Positions 37,205 to 48,027 are shown, numbered from the stretch's first letter. The stretch is 64,000 nucleotides of DNA from Acinetobacter sp. ANC 7912 (GCF_039862785.1 NZ_CP156795.1:868001-932000); one strand, 5' to 3'. Translations and numbers: made by a program. The notes: generated by a model from the sequence alone, not told the origin.

Positions 37205-38023
37205 TTAGATGTTCAGTTGCTTACGCATCATCTCCAGTACTTCTTCCCAGAGCGGCTGAATTGGTTCAAGCAGTTTAAGGTTGTATTGATACATGAAATA
37301 GCAGGCTGCAAAGGCGGCAAGCAGGGCGATGAAATTAATGATTGCCGGCTTATGTAGTCTTTGCCCGGCATACCAAAGGGCTGCAAGTACCGCACCCATG
37401 ATCATGCCGCCGATATGCGCGGCATTATTAATGCCGGCAATCATAAAGCCCATAAACAGGTTGATCCCCATTACCATCAGCAGGGTCTTTTTATCCAGAA
37501 TAAAACGCTGACGCGGCAAAATTGGCAGAATGGAAATAATGGTCAGTGCACCACCAAGACCCATCACGGCACCTGAAGCACCGGCACTGACACGTGGAAA
37601 TAGCTCAGGATTGGCGACACCGCCTTCGATCAGTGTATAGGTATCTTGAATGCTCATATAACCACTGAGCAGACTGCCCATCAGCCCAGCACAGAGATAC
37701 AGACCAACGAAATAGGCTCGTCCCAGCATCTGCTCGGCAACACTGCCAAAGATATACAGTGCCCACATGTTCAACATCAAGTGAATCAGACCAAAATGAA
37801 AAAACATGCTGCTAAATACGCGAATGGGTTCCGCCAGATAGGTCAAAGGTGCATAATCAGCTCCCCAGCGAATGGCGTCTTGCGTACCCGGACTGCTGGC
37901 ATCGGTGCCAGTCAGAATCTGCCAGACAAATAATCCGATATTCACAGCAATCAACAGGGCAGTGAACCACCAGGCGTGGACGTCCAGTTTACGGTGAATG
38001 GAAGGCGGTGCGTATTCAGACAT
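37205..38023 (-). CDS. Rhomboid-family intramembrane serine protease (second)
   Basis: 272 residues with seven predicted helices. MFFHFGLIHLMLNMWALYIFG is the HxxxN helix, AGASGAVMGLGG holds the catalytic Ser (near 151), and NNAAHIGGMIMGA the His (near 202). The dyad is complete and both AxxG packing motifs are visible. A C-terminal helix follows. It is longer than the copy at 26609 and not a close paralogue. It is convergent with the YbbP-like gene. Confidence 0.93.
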   Translation of the reverse strand: MSEYAPPSIHRKLDVHAWWFTALLIAVNIGLFVWQILTGTDASSPGTQDAIRWGADYAPLTYLAEPIRVFSSMFFHFGLIHLMLNMWALYIFGSVAEQMLGRAYFVGLYLCAGLMGSLLSGYMSIQDTYTLIEGGVANPELFPRVSAGASGAVMGLGGALTIISILPILPRQRFILDKKTLLMVMGINLFMGFMIAGINNAAHIGGMIMGAVLAALWYAGQRLHKPAIINFIALLAAFAACYFMYQYNLKLLEPIQPLWEEVLEMMRKQLNI

Positions 38024-38099
38024 GCTATTCTTGTGCTGTATTTATCTTTCCGACAAGCTTAACACGAAAAATTGACATCTTCAGGAGTAACACACTGAC

Positions 38100-38774
38100 A
38101 TGAAAGCTTTTCTGATCCGAATCTTCCTGCTGTTGTTCAGTGTGTTTCTATGTATCCAGCTCTGGATTTTTGCCTCTCTGGCCTGGTGGCGTTTCAAGCC
38201 GGTGGATACTACCATGATGATGCGTCTGGATTACTGGAGTGAGCCAGCTGTACCGATCAAGCATCAATGGCGCCCTTATGACGAGATCAGTACTAACCTG
38301 AAAAAGGCCGTGGTCACTGCTGAAGATGGCAAGTTTATGCATCACCACGGTTTTGACTGGGAAGGTATTCAGACCGCATTGAGTAAAAACAAAGAGCAGG
38401 GCAAGGTCGTAGCAGGTGGTTCGACTATTTCCCAGCAGCTGGCGAAAAACCTATTCCTATTTAACAAGCGTTCTTTTTTGCGTAAGGGCCAGGAAGTGAT
38501 TGCCACTTGGATGATGGAACGGATGTGGTCAAAAGAGCGTATTCTGGAAGTGTATTTAAACTCGATTGAGTTCGGTCATCATGTTTATGGGGCCGAAGCC
38601 GCAGCCAAACACTATTTTGGCAAAACTTCAGAAAGCCTGACCAAAGATGAAGCCATCTTCTTGGCCGCGATTCTGACCAATCCGAAATACTTTGAAGAAC
38701 ATCGTCATGCCTCTGCGCTCAAGGCACGTAAGCATATGATTCACCGCTATATGCGTTATGCGGAAATTCCTTAA
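38100..38774 (+). CDS. mtgA: Monofunctional peptidoglycan transglycosylase
   Basis: 224 residues. An N-terminal membrane anchor ([22 protein letters not shown]) precedes a GT51 domain with [15 protein letters not shown] (catalytic Glu), [31 protein letters not shown] and [20 protein letters not shown]. It polymerises lipid II into glycan strands without transpeptidation. The length and motifs are those of E. coli MtgA. It is transcribed alone with its own terminator. Compare the divergent GT51-like protein at 16850. Confidence 0.95.
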   Translation: MKAFLIRIFLLLFSVFLCIQLWIFASLAWWRFKPVDTTMMMRLDYWSEPAVPIKHQWRPYDEISTNLKKAVVTAEDGKFMHHHGFDWEGIQTALSKNKEQGKVVAGGSTISQQLAKNLFLFNKRSFLRKGQEVIATWMMERMWSKERILEVYLNSIEFGHHVYGAEAAAKHYFGKTSESLTKDEAIFLAAILTNPKYFEEHRHASALKARKHMIHRYMRYAEIP

Positions 38775-38803
38775 GGGAAATATTGTTATAAATATTCACC
38801 ATC

Positions 38804-38829
38804 AAGCCCGAGAAATCGGGCTTTTTTTA
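38804..38829 (+). terminator. Terminator of mtgA
   Basis: AAGCCCGA / TCGGGCTT stem followed by T6. Confidence 0.9.
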
Positions 38830-38899
38830 TGAAAATGTCATAAATTTAAAGCATACTGATAGTAATGAATGAAGACTTTAGAATTTATATAGGTTCCAT

Positions 38900-40981
38900 A
38901 TGAATACGGCAGCGAATAGCCCTACAGTACAGACTGAATATACCTATAACGACCGCTATATTAACCGGGAACTGTCTATTCTGGATTTCCATTTGCGTGT
39001 TCTGGAGCAGGCGGTGGATCCACTACATCCTCTGTTGGAACGTATGAACTTCCTGCTGATCTTTTCCCGTAACCTGGACGAGTTCTTCGAGATCCGTGTA
39101 GCAGGGGTGATGGAACAGCTGTATCTGGGCAATGAAAGCCGTAGTCCGGATGGCCTGACGCCGAAACAGGTGCTAGAACAGATTTCCAAAACTGCCCATG
39201 CAGCGATTGAACGACAGTATCGTATTTTAAATGAAGAAATCTTGCCGAAACTGCGTGAAGAAGATATTTGTTTCCTGCGTCGTGGTGAGTTAACCCCAGC
39301 CCAATCGCAATGGGTGAAAAAATATTTCCAGGAACAGGTCGCTCCCGTACTGACTCCAATCAGTTTGGACCCAGCGCATCCATTCCCGCGTCTGGTCAAT
39401 AAATCCCTGAACTTTATCGTAACTCTGGAAGGGAAGGATGCCTTTGGTCGTCAGATCGATCTGGCTGTGGTTCCTGCACCACGTTCCTTGCCACGTGTGG
39501 TACGTCTGCCGGATGAACTGACTGGTGGTAAAGAACACCACGTGATGCTGTCTGCGATTATTCACGAGCATGTCTCTGACCTGTTTCCGGGCATGACCGC
39601 AACCGGATGCTATCAGTTCCGTGTCACCCGTAATGCCGACTTGGCACTGAATGAAGATGTGGAAGATCTGGCAATTGCCCTCAAAGGCGAGCTGAACTCA
39701 CGCCGTTTTGGTCGTGCCGTGCGTCTGGAAGTGACAGAAAACTGTCCTCAGCATATTTATCAGTACCTGCTGGATGAATTCGACCTGGAAGAAGAGCAAC
39801 TCTATAAAGTGGCCGGTCCGGTAAATCTGGCGCGTTTACTGTCGAATTTTAAACGTCCACATCTGCGTTATGACTCATTTACCCCGGTGGTACCTAAAGT
39901 CCTGAAGAAATCGGAAAATATCTTTAGCGCGATGCAGAAGCAGGACATCCTGCTGCATCATCCGTTTGAGTCTTTCTCTCCGGTAATTTCTTTGCTGCGT
40001 GAAGCGGCACGCGATCCACAGGTGCTGGCGATCAAGCAGACGCTTTACCGCAGCGGTGCAGATTCCGAAATCGTGCAGGTACTGGCAGAAGCTGCGCGGA
40101 ATGGTAAGGAAGTTACCGCCGTTATTGAACTGCGTGCACGTTTTGATGAAGAATCCAATATCGCCGTAGCCAATGTGCTGCAGGAAGCAGGTGCAGTCGT
40201 GGTGTATGGCATCGTGGGTTATAAAACCCATGCCAAGATGATTCTGGTAGTACGTCGAGAAAACAACAAGCTGGTACGTTATGTCCATCTCGGAACCGGG
40301 AACTACCATGCTGGCAATGCGCGTATCTATACCGACTATGGTTTGCTGACCACGGACAAAGACTTGTGTGAAGATGTGCACCGGATCTTCCAGGAACTGA
40401 CTGGTATGGGCAAAATGGCCAAGCTGAAAAAGCTGCTACATGCGCCATTTACCTTGCATGCCCAACTCATCAATTACATCGACAATGAAATTGCCAATGC
40501 CAAAGTGGGCAAAAAAGCGCAGATCATCGTCAAAGTGAATGCTTTGACCGAACTGCAGCTGATTAACAAGCTGTATGAAGCTTCTCAAGCTGGTGTGAAG
40601 ATTGACCTGATCATCCGTTCAATCTGTTGTCTACGTCCGGGTTTACCGGGTTTGTCGGAAAATATTCGTGTACGTTCTATTGTCGGTCGTTTTCTGGAGC
40701 ATACCCGCGTGTATTACTTCCTGAATAATGGCGATTCACGTATTTATTGTTCAAGTGCCGACTGGATGGACCGAAACCTGTTTAACCGGGTTGAAGCTTG
40801 TTTCCCGATTGAAGATGAAACCTTGAAAAAACGCATCTATCAGCAAGGTTTGTTGAACTACCTGAAAGACAACCAGCAGGCCTGGTTGTTGCAAAGTGAT
40901 GGTACTTGGGTACGCGCACAACCGGCAGAAGGGGAAGCACCGCATAATGCACAGCGGGTACTGTTAGAAACCTTTAAGTAA
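38900..40981 (+). CDS. ppk1: Polyphosphate kinase 1
   Basis: 693 residues, usual PPK1 length. It polymerises the gamma phosphate of ATP into polyphosphate and runs in reverse. The N-terminal helical domain shows [17 protein letters not shown] and [19 protein letters not shown]. The catalytic PLD-like domains carry the autophosphorylated His in [14 protein letters not shown] and the [15 protein letters not shown] motif. The tail [16 protein letters not shown] and [14 protein letters not shown] complete the phosphate-binding site. It is transcribed alone; no ppx gene is next to it here. Confidence 0.97.
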   Translation: MNTAANSPTVQTEYTYNDRYINRELSILDFHLRVLEQAVDPLHPLLERMNFLLIFSRNLDEFFEIRVAGVMEQLYLGNESRSPDGLTPKQVLEQISKTAHAAIERQYRILNEEILPKLREEDICFLRRGELTPAQSQWVKKYFQEQVAPVLTPISLDPAHPFPRLVNKSLNFIVTLEGKDAFGRQIDLAVVPAPRSLPRVVRLPDELTGGKEHHVMLSAIIHEHVSDLFPGMTATGCYQFRVTRNADLALNEDVEDLAIALKGELNSRRFGRAVRLEVTENCPQHIYQYLLDEFDLEEEQLYKVAGPVNLARLLSNFKRPHLRYDSFTPVVPKVLKKSENIFSAMQKQDILLHHPFESFSPVISLLREAARDPQVLAIKQTLYRSGADSEIVQVLAEAARNGKEVTAVIELRARFDEESNIAVANVLQEAGAVVVYGIVGYKTHAKMILVVRRENNKLVRYVHLGTGNYHAGNARIYTDYGLLTTDKDLCEDVHRIFQELTGMGKMAKLKKLLHAPFTLHAQLINYIDNEIANAKVGKKAQIIVKVNALTELQLINKLYEASQAGVKIDLIIRSICCLRPGLPGLSENIRVRSIVGRFLEHTRVYYFLNNGDSRIYCSSADWMDRNLFNRVEACFPIEDETLKKRIYQQGLLNYLKDNQQAWLLQSDGTWVRAQPAEGEAPHNAQRVLLETFK

Positions 40982-40998
40982 TACGTCAATTTTCATTC

Positions 40999-41029
40999 AA
41001 AAAGAGGCTCAAAATGAGGCCTCTTTTTA
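40999..41029 (+). terminator. Terminator of ppk1
   Basis: AAAAAGAGG(C)TC / GAG(G)CCTCTTTTT hairpin followed by T. Confidence 0.82.
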
Positions 41030-41087
41030 TTTTGAATCGGCTTAATCGAAAGCTTATTCTGCGGCCTATCTCAAATCATTTAGGTAA

Positions 41088-41117
41088 TAAAAAGGGAGCG
41101 ACCGAAGTGCTCCTTTT
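41088..41117 (-). terminator. Terminator of the rubA-rubB-estB-oxyR operon
   Basis: AAAGGGAGC / GCTCCTTTT stem. T run on the minus strand, 17 bases after the oxyR stop. Confidence 0.85.
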
Positions 41118-41133
41118 GGGCTAGTCTAGCAGA

Positions 41134-42033
41134 TTAGTGTTGAGTAACTTTTTGTAGAATCTGTAGCAATACATCGAATTCACTTTGCAGCGGTGTACTT
41201 TTACGTGTTACCAAAGCCAAAGTACGGCTTGGTGCACCACTAATCCGGTTCACCTGAAGCTCTGAATTAGCTTTCACCATATTGGTATGAATTGCAATTT
41301 CTGGCAGCAGGGTGAAGCCTAAATCAGAAGAAACCATTTCAATCAGTGTCGGTAGTGAGCTTGCTTTCAGGCGGTGATCATTTTTACGTTCACCGATCGG
41401 ACAGGCACTTAAAGCATGATCACGTAGACAGTGGCCTTCTTCCAGCAACATCAGACGAGACAGATCCAGATCTTCTAGTGTTTTGGCATTTGCTGCATTC
41501 TGGTCAGATTTGTGATGAACTACGTACAGACTTTCTTTGGCAATCTCAGCGACTTTCAAGCTGCGAGTATCAAACGGCAGTGCCAGCACCACCATATCCA
41601 GGTTGCCGTGTTCCAGACGTTCCACAATCTTTTCACTTTGGGCTTCGTGCAGGTACAGCTGGATTTTTGGTAACTGTTTATGCACTTCATCCAATAGTTG
41701 TGACAGGATAAATGGCGCGATAGTTGGAATCACCCCAAGATGCAGGTCGCCGGTCAGCGGCTCGCTCATTTCGCGGCTTAAACGCATCAGGTCTTGAGCA
41801 TCTGCCAGTAGAACACGGGCGCGTGCAACCACTTGTTCACCAAGCGGGGTCAAACGTACGTTCTGACGATCACGTTCAACAAGAACGCCACCAAGCAAAC
41901 GCTCCAATTCCATGATCCCGCCAGACAGGGTGGACTGAGTCACAAAAGAACGGCGAGCAGCTTCTGTAAAATGCAGCGTCTCTGACAGTGTTACGAGGTA
42001 TGACAGCTGTCTTAGGGATGGTAATGCAGCCAT
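41134..42033 (-). CDS. oxyR: LysR-type peroxide sensor OxyR
   Basis: 299 residues. The N-terminal winged helix (LRQLSYLVTLSETLHFTEAARRSF) binds DNA. The effector domain has two redox cysteines at 202 and 211 in EEGHCLRDHALSACPIG, the same nine-residue spacing as Cys199/Cys208 of E. coli OxyR, so a disulfide switch responding to hydrogen peroxide is expected. It starts 6 bases after the estB stop and is the last gene of a rubredoxin operon, as described in Acinetobacter baylyi ADP1. An autoregulatory promoter inside estB is possible but not visible. Confidence 0.96.
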   Translation of the reverse strand: MAALPSLRQLSYLVTLSETLHFTEAARRSFVTQSTLSGGIMELERLLGGVLVERDRQNVRLTPLGEQVVARARVLLADAQDLMRLSREMSEPLTGDLHLGVIPTIAPFILSQLLDEVHKQLPKIQLYLHEAQSEKIVERLEHGNLDMVVLALPFDTRSLKVAEIAKESLYVVHHKSDQNAANAKTLEDLDLSRLMLLEEGHCLRDHALSACPIGERKNDHRLKASSLPTLIEMVSSDLGFTLLPEIAIHTNMVKANSELQVNRISGAPSRTLALVTRKSTPLQSEFDVLLQILQKVTQH

Positions 42034-42039
42034 AGTGTC

Positions 42040-42984
42040 CTAATTTAATGATTTAAAATGATCAGCAAATAATTCGCTAAGATATGGAATAAAATGCGGT
42101 GGGATATCATGCCCCATTCCATCAATTAATTCAAATTTAGCACCTGATATTGCCTTTGCAACAGCCTTACCATGGCCGGGAGGGAGCAAGCGATCGTGAG
42201 AGCCATGAACCACAAGCGTCTCATGAGGAATTTGCTTATCCAGTTGCAACAACGAGCCCGTACATAATATTGCTAAAAACTGTTGAAGTACACCCGCTGG
42301 GTAATAACTTCGCTGATATAATTTGCGGGCGGTCTGCATGGCTTCGATTTGGTTGACATAACCCGGTGAGCCAATGATTTTAAAAAGCTTTAGGCTGTGG
42401 TCGACAATTCCATCTTCATCATGCGAAGCCGGCTTGCCAATTAGACTAAAGAGTTGTTTTGGAAATGGAGGGGGTAACAGCGGTTGGTTATTGCTGGTAA
42501 ATAATAAACCAAGCTTTTTCACTTTTTCCGGATAACGCGCTGCCAGAATCTGGGCAATCATGCCGCCCATCGATGCGCCCAGCACATAAACTTCATCGAG
42601 ACCCATGCAGTCAATCAGCAGACTGACATCATCGGCCATGTCATACAGGGTATAAGGTGCGCCCTGATTTTCCAGTCCCAGCATGAAACGTCCCATCAGT
42701 TTCAAGGTATTCAGGCGTGGACCTTTATGATGCACCTTGGAAGATAGGCCGATATCACGGTTATCGAAACGAATAACACGAAAGCCCTGGTCAATTAGGG
42801 ATTTACAGAAAAAATCTGGCCAGAACAGCATTTGTGCACCGAGTCCCATGATTAACAGCAGCGTGGGCTGATTTTCTAAACCGCCAACTTCGACATGCAG
42901 TTCAATGCCATTACCAAGATCGACCTTGGTTTCATGCATAAAAGCTGAGTATGGGGAAACACTGTATTGCAAGGCACTGTTCAT
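42040..42984 (-). CDS. estB: Alpha/beta hydrolase (EstB-type esterase)
   Basis: About 314 residues. The oxyanion segment is TLLLIMGLGAQMLFW, followed by FDNRDIGLSS, the nucleophile in VLGASMGGMIAQ, the acid in VVHGSHDRLLP, and the His in DGMGHDIPPH. The GxSxG motif here is GASMG. Position between rubB and oxyR is the basis for the name EstB. The frame opens at TTG 42990; ATG 42984 is preferred and has GGAAATTGGTC upstream. The natural ester substrate is unknown. The stop lies 6 bases from oxyR. Confidence 0.92.
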   Translation of the reverse strand: MNSALQYSVSPYSAFMHETKVDLGNGIELHVEVGGLENQPTLLLIMGLGAQMLFWPDFFCKSLIDQGFRVIRFDNRDIGLSSKVHHKGPRLNTLKLMGRFMLGLENQGAPYTLYDMADDVSLLIDCMGLDEVYVLGASMGGMIAQILAARYPEKVKKLGLLFTSNNQPLLPPPFPKQLFSLIGKPASHDEDGIVDHSLKLFKIIGSPGYVNQIEAMQTARKLYQRSYYPAGVLQQFLAILCTGSLLQLDKQIPHETLVVHGSHDRLLPPGHGKAVAKAISGAKFELIDGMGHDIPPHFIPYLSELFADHFKSLN

Positions 42985-43041
42985 GACCAATTTCCTGAAA
43001 AAAGGACATTCTGTACAAAGAATGTCCTGTGTATTTAAACC

Positions 43042-44220
43042 TTAAACAGCTGCAGGAATCAAGTCAGGGACCTGTTTAGTCAGTGTAAGTCTTTGTTTTG
43101 CTGCAGTTGGCCCGAGTAATACAAAGCCGCGAAGTGTGCCTTCGCTATCCGTGGCTTTGGCCAGCATACCATCGTCAAACTCTTCAGTTTCCCAGGTTAC
43201 TTCGACTTCAGCAGGAGCCGGAAGTACGGTTAATGGTGCTGCTGGGGTTTTGACAGCCACTGGCATTGCTGGGTAGTGCACAGAAGTCGATTCGCCATTC
43301 AGGGTTTTTGCCAAGGCACGCGCCTGTTGCATGATCGGCATCACATAAGGCAGTAAAGTCCCGTTAACTTCTGCACAGTCACCGACTGCGTAAATGTCTG
43401 GCAGGTTGGTTTCCAGATGCGCATTAGTCAAGATACCGCGTACTGCATGTACACCAGAGGCTTTGGCCATAGAAGCATTTGGCTGTAAGCCAACAGCAGA
43501 CAAGACTACATCGGCAATCACAGACTGACCATTGGCTAACGTTACCAGATAGTCACCATTGTCCACTTTAGAGACTTTTTCAACCGTAGTACCCAAGACA
43601 AATTTGATGCCAGTTTCTGCCAGATTTTGCTGGAAGGCTTTAGCCACATGTTCTGGCAGCAAACGCACTAATGGATATGGTGCCAGGTCAATGATGGTGA
43701 CCTGATGACCAGTATGTTGCAAGTCATTGGCAAATTCACAGCCGATCAGGCCTGCACCTAGAATTACAACACGCTTGTCCTGACGAGCTGCAAGGCTGGT
43801 ACGGAAAGCTTTATAGTCAGTCAGGTTGTTCACCACGTGAATGTCATCACTACCATCACCTGAAATGGCTAAACGGATCGGATTGGCACCGACAGCCAGC
43901 ACCAGTTTGGAATAAGGCTGTTTCTGTTCTTGTCCGTCTTTGGCAATAGTGAGTTCATGGGCTACGGCATCAATCGCTTTCACCCAGGTATGAGTTTCAA
44001 TACGCATATTCAGTTGAGCTGCCATTTTTGCTGCATCACCTAGTGCAATATTTTCAGGCGCTTTTTTGCCGACGAAAGCATTGGACAGGGTAGGCTTGGC
44101 ATAATTGGTCGCATCATCGGCGCAAATCATGAGCAGTTCATGGTCTGGATTAAGCTTACGAAACTCTCGTGCGACAGCATAACCTGCCATACCCGAACCA
44201 ATGATGACGATAGGATGCAT
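43042..44220 (-). CDS. rubB: Rubredoxin-NAD(+) reductase
   Basis: About 392 residues. FAD-binding IVIIGSGMAGYAVAREF opens the protein, NAD-binding ILGAGLIGCEFANDL lies near residue 150, and the second FAD motif DIYAVGDCAE near 275. It passes electrons from NADH through FAD to rubredoxin for alkane hydroxylase. The start ATG 44220 has GGAG six bases upstream. A hairpin lies between rubA and this gene (44260-44287), which may lower rubB expression relative to rubA. Confidence 0.95.
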   Translation of the reverse strand: MHPIVIIGSGMAGYAVAREFRKLNPDHELLMICADDATNYAKPTLSNAFVGKKAPENIALGDAAKMAAQLNMRIETHTWVKAIDAVAHELTIAKDGQEQKQPYSKLVLAVGANPIRLAISGDGSDDIHVVNNLTDYKAFRTSLAARQDKRVVILGAGLIGCEFANDLQHTGHQVTIIDLAPYPLVRLLPEHVAKAFQQNLAETGIKFVLGTTVEKVSKVDNGDYLVTLANGQSVIADVVLSAVGLQPNASMAKASGVHAVRGILTNAHLETNLPDIYAVGDCAEVNGTLLPYVMPIMQQARALAKTLNGESTSVHYPAMPVAVKTPAAPLTVLPAPAEVEVTWETEEFDDGMLAKATDSEGTLRGFVLLGPTAAKQRLTLTKQVPDLIPAAV

Positions 44221-44259
44221 ATTGAACTCCATGCTTTTTTAGTATGTATTTAAGGGCAT

Positions 44260-44287
44260 AAAAAAAGACCACTGAAAATGGCCTTTG
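44260..44287 (-). terminator. Hairpin between rubA and rubB (terminator or attenuator)
   Basis: On the minus strand AAAGGCCA / TGGTCTTT (one G-U pair) is followed by T6. It sits inside the operon, so it probably gives partial termination. Confidence 0.7.
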
Positions 44288-44298
44288 TCTGGCTGTGA

Positions 44299-44463
44299 TC
44301 AGACTTCGATCATTTCAAAATCGAGTTTAGATACGCCACAGTCTGGGCAAGTCCAGTCATCTGGAATATCTTCCCATTTTGTTCCTGGTGCGATACCGTC
44401 CTGCGGCCAGCCTTCAGCTTCGTCGTAAATCCATCCACAAACGATGCATTGATATTTTTTCAT
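44299..44463 (-). CDS. rubA: Rubredoxin
   Basis: 54 residues. The four iron ligands are Cys6, Cys9, Cys39 and Cys42 (CIVCG and CPDCG), with the family's [15 protein letters not shown] between. It carries electrons from RubB to the membrane alkane hydroxylase. The open frame extends 29 codons upstream but the internal ATG has an excellent ribosome site (GGAGAGTTAC) and gives the correct length. It is the first gene of the rubA-rubB-estB-oxyR operon. Confidence 0.97.
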   Translation of the reverse strand: MKKYQCIVCGWIYDEAEGWPQDGIAPGTKWEDIPDDWTCPDCGVSKLDFEMIEV

Positions 44464-44960
44464 GTAACTCTCCAAAAACCAGCGATTCTTCGGGCTGGAT
44501 AAAAACCTGAACAGGCAAGACTCTAATAATATGGCATTTTCAGCATTCATATTTGGCTAAATTTTTACGCAGTTCTGTTCAGAAAGTAAAGTGGATAACA
44601 GTTTATTCAGTGAAATTAAAAGCAGAATAGCGATACGGGTCAGAAAATGTCATTTGCTCAATTTTTTTATGGATTGAAATATGCTGGAAAATTCACCATT
44701 TAGATGAATCAATCGAAGATGATTTTTTTCTGGTGATGAGTGCCAGCTGAAGAATATTTGACTTTGCTGAAGTGAGTTATAGTACTTGGAATAAACATTA
44801 AAATTTTTATTAAAAAAGCACTATGATAATTCCCTGAATTAAAAATAGATATGGAAATGTCAAGAGGGAAATTGCAGGAAAAATACACAATTTCCACTAT
44901 CCTTTAGTCGTAATACAGTTTAAAATTCGCGGGTTCCTTTTTCTTATCTAATGATCTCCC
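44464..44960. other. Intergenic region between rubA and apt
   Basis: 497 AT-rich bases hold divergent promoters. I see no gene and no clear regulator site. Confidence 0.5.
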
Positions 44961-45503
44961 ATGAGCAATATGTCTACTTCATTGTGGTCTCACATTCGTA
45001 CTGTCCAGGATTTTCCAAAGCCAGGTATCTGCTTCTTTGACTTGACACCGCTTTTCATGAACAACATCGGTGCATTAACTGATGCCTTGATTGCGAGCAT
45101 TCCTGCTGAAAAGCTGGAAGAAGTAGACAGCTTTATTGCGGTTGAAGCACGTGGTTTCGTGCTGGCTAGCCTGTTGGCGCAGCGTACCGGAAAAGGCTTA
45201 TTGCTGGTTCGTAAGGCAGGTAAATTGCCACCTCCAGTCGTGGGTGTCGGTTACAGTCTGGAATATGGTCTGGATCGTCTGGAAATGTCTGCTGAAGTAC
45301 AGTCTAAAAAAGTGATTATTGTTGATGATGTATTGGCCACTGGTGGTACTTTAAAAGCGGTACGTGAGCTGGCTGCTAAATGTAATCATGAAGTTCTGGG
45401 TGCTAGTATCTTCCTAGATCTGCCAGATCTGCACAATGACTTAGGTCTGGATATCTGGACTGTACTGGATGACAAATCTAAGCCTGAAGTAGAAGCGGCT
45501 TAA
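44961..45503 (+). CDS. apt: Adenine phosphoribosyltransferase
   Basis: 180 residues, type I PRTase. It makes AMP from adenine and PRPP in purine salvage. The PRPP-binding loop is VIIVDDVLATGGTL (near residue 115), and AVEARGFVLAS and the flexible loop LLVRKAGKLPPP are as in other Apt proteins. Either ATG 44961 or ATG 44970 could be the start. It is transcribed alone and followed by a terminator. Confidence 0.96.
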   Translation: MSNMSTSLWSHIRTVQDFPKPGICFFDLTPLFMNNIGALTDALIASIPAEKLEEVDSFIAVEARGFVLASLLAQRTGKGLLLVRKAGKLPPPVVGVGYSLEYGLDRLEMSAEVQSKKVIIVDDVLATGGTLKAVRELAAKCNHEVLGASIFLDLPDLHNDLGLDIWTVLDDKSKPEVEAA

Positions 45504-45522
45504 GTCTGATTAGGTAATTGAG

Positions 45523-45549
45523 AGCCTCACAGCCTGTGGGGCTTTTTTA
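45523..45549 (+). terminator. Terminator of apt
   Basis: AGCCTCACA / TGTGGGGCT stem and T6. Confidence 0.85.
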
Positions 45550-45561
45550 TGGCTGTTATTT

Positions 45562-46077
45562 TTATATGATGTAGTGATTTTGCAAAAGCTGCTCAATTTG
45601 CAGAATCAGTGGATTGAGTCGTTCCGGATGTTCCAGACGGTGATGCCCCCCGGCAACCGCTTCAACATGCATATAATCTTCCAGTTGTGACTGCACTGTA
45701 TGCATGTCCAGCATTTCATCGCCCAGTTCGATATAGGCAAATTGAGGAATATCGTGCTGCAGGTCCTCATCACAGATGGCAGGGTAGTCATCACGGAAAT
45801 TCGGATTCAGGCTTGGATTGGCAATCACACAAGGAATCTGGAAGCGCTGCGACATCTTTAAGGCCCAGTAACCGCCCAAACTATGTCCGACAAGGATATC
45901 TGGCTGAATTTTCTGAATAATTTCGCTATAAAATTCGGCTACAGTTACATAATTGAGGTTACGATAATCCACATCGATACAATATTTTTTGTCTGCATCG
46001 ATAGCATGGAATTTTGTTGACTCTTTGGAAGAATCAAGTCCATGAATAAACAGGATTTTAGAAGTGCATTGGCTCAT
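45562..46077 (-). CDS. YqiA/YcfP-type alpha/beta hydrolase
   Basis: About 171 residues. LFIHGLDSSKEST at the N-terminus, the nucleophile in VGHSLGGYWALKMSQRF, the acid region IELGDEMLDM and the His in GGHHRLEH give a small triad hydrolase without a cap domain. This is the UPF0227 (YqiA/YcfP) group of small esterases. The start was placed at MSQCTSKIL because the longer frame from 46152 adds a Cys/Thr-rich tail not expected in the family. The substrate is unknown. Confidence 0.85.
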   Translation of the reverse strand: MSQCTSKILFIHGLDSSKESTKFHAIDADKKYCIDVDYRNLNYVTVAEFYSEIIQKIQPDILVGHSLGGYWALKMSQRFQIPCVIANPSLNPNFRDDYPAICDEDLQHDIPQFAYIELGDEMLDMHTVQSQLEDYMHVEAVAGGHHRLEHPERLNPLILQIEQLLQNHYII

Positions 46078-46453
46078 TATGGTCGTCGTATTCGTTTGTT
46101 TTCTGGTCCAGCAATGATTTGCGTCTGAGCACATTGTAGAACGTCTATACAATGAAAGAAGTTAGCATTTGGTCTAAGAGATTTTGCCCAACGAAAGAAT
46201 TAACCCAAAGGTCGCAAGCATTCTTTCACCACTTTGATATCAAAACGTTATTTTTTGAATTAATGGTCAATTAATTTTTAACAAATTCTTCTTTGTTAAG
46301 AGTTGGCGGTTGTCTGACAGGAATAAATTTATAGGGAAAGGATAGATTTGAGCAGAAAAGAGAATTCAGATGAGTGATGACGCTACGATTTAGTGTCAAA
46401 ATCTGCTATTGTATGCACCTTCTATTTTTAAACTAATCTTATTCGAGGCAGAG
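46078..46453. other. Intergenic region upstream of lysS
   Basis: 376 bases with divergent promoters. No gene or RNA motif recognised. Confidence 0.45.
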
Positions 46454-47983
46454 ATGACGCAAACTAACGCTCAATCGACTTCTGAACAACACATTTCCGA
46501 AAACGATTTAATTGCACAGCGTCATGCCAAGTTAAAGCAGATTGAAGACCACGCCAAGGAAACAGGTAAGAGCCCATGGCCAAATACCTTCAAGCGTGAA
46601 CATTATGCACAAGACCTTCAAGACCAGTTCGCTGATAAATCAAAAGAAGAAATTGAAGCAGGCGAAAAGGTTTATGTAAAAGTTGCGGGTCGTGTGATGT
46701 TGAACCGTGGTTCATTCATCGTGATCCAGGACATGACTGGCCGTATCCAGCTGTATGTACCACGTAAAGAACTGGATACCGATACACTGGCAACCATCAA
46801 ATCACTGGATCTGGGCGATATCATCGCAGCAAAAGGTTATATCGGCCGTTCTGGTAAAGGTGATCTTTATGTTCATATCGAACATTTTGAATTGTTAACT
46901 AAATCACTACGTCCACTGCCAGACAAATTCCATGGTCTGACTGACACAGAAGTGAAATATCGTAAACGTTATCTGGATCTGATTGTTAACGAAGAAACCC
47001 GTAAAACTTTTGAAATCCGTGCCAAAGTGGTTGCTGGTATCCGTAGCTACCTGACTGAAAAACGCTTCATGGAAGTGGAAACACCAATGATGCACGTGAT
47101 TCCAGGCGGTGCGTCTGCACGTCCATTCGAAACACACCACAACGCTTTGGATATGCCACTGTTCCTGCGTATTGCGCCAGAGCTTTACCTGAAACGTCTG
47201 GTTGTAGGTGGTTTTGAACGTGTCTTCGAAATCAACCGTAACTTCCGTAATGAAGGTGTTTCGACCCGTCACAACCCAGAATTCACCATGATCGAGTTCT
47301 ACCAGGCTTATGCAGACTATAAAGATCTGATGGAACTGACTGAACAGATGCTGGAAAAACTAGCATTGGATATCCTGGGTACAACTGACGTGCCTTATGG
47401 CGATGAAGTGTATAGCTTTAAAGGTCCATTCAAGAAAATCTCCATGTTTGATGCGATTCTTGAGCACAATCCACAATTCACACCTGAAAACGTGAATGAC
47501 CGTGAATTCCTGGCGAAATTCGTGCGTGAAGAGCTGAAAGAAGAAGTGAAACCAGGTTTCGGTCTGGGCAAACTGCAAACCATCGTGTTTGAAGAAACTG
47601 TAGAAACCAAACTGCGTCAGCCAACTTTCGTCACTGAATACCCCGCGGAAACTTCTCCACTGGCTCGTCGTAATGATGAAAACCCACATATCACGGATCG
47701 TTTTGAATTCTTCATCGGTGGTCGTGAGCTGGCGAATGGCTTCTCGGAATTGAATGACCCGATTGACCAGGCTGAACGCTTCCAGGCTCAGGTTGCTGAG
47801 AAAGATGCAGGTGATGATGAAGCAATGCATTATGATGCTGACTTCATTGAAGCACTAGAATACGGTTTGCCTCCAACAGCAGGTGAAGGTATCGGGATCG
47901 ACCGTCTGGTAATGATCTTTACTAATGCACCAAGTATCCGTGACGTAATCCTGTTCCCGCACATGCGTCATAAACACGCTTAA
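46454..47983 (+). CDS. lysS: Lysyl-tRNA synthetase (class II)
   Basis: 509 residues. The N-terminal OB-fold anticodon domain ([20 protein letters not shown]) is followed by the class II core: motif 2 [18 protein letters not shown] and motif 3 [21 protein letters not shown]. It charges tRNA-Lys. ATG 46454 follows GAGGCAGAG, a better ribosome site than the upstream ATG at 46409. A strong terminator follows. Confidence 0.98.
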   Translation: MTQTNAQSTSEQHISENDLIAQRHAKLKQIEDHAKETGKSPWPNTFKREHYAQDLQDQFADKSKEEIEAGEKVYVKVAGRVMLNRGSFIVIQDMTGRIQLYVPRKELDTDTLATIKSLDLGDIIAAKGYIGRSGKGDLYVHIEHFELLTKSLRPLPDKFHGLTDTEVKYRKRYLDLIVNEETRKTFEIRAKVVAGIRSYLTEKRFMEVETPMMHVIPGGASARPFETHHNALDMPLFLRIAPELYLKRLVVGGFERVFEINRNFRNEGVSTRHNPEFTMIEFYQAYADYKDLMELTEQMLEKLALDILGTTDVPYGDEVYSFKGPFKKISMFDAILEHNPQFTPENVNDREFLAKFVREELKEEVKPGFGLGKLQTIVFEETVETKLRQPTFVTEYPAETSPLARRNDENPHITDRFEFFIGGRELANGFSELNDPIDQAERFQAQVAEKDAGDDEAMHYDADFIEALEYGLPPTAGEGIGIDRLVMIFTNAPSIRDVILFPHMRHKHA

Positions 47984-47994
47984 GTCTAAGCACG

Positions 47995-48027
47995 AAAAAA
48001 CCCCGCACATGATGCGGGTTTTTTTTA
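47995..48027 (+). terminator. Terminator of lysS
   Basis: ACCCCGCA / TGCGGGTT hairpin with flanking A and T runs. Confidence 0.9.
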
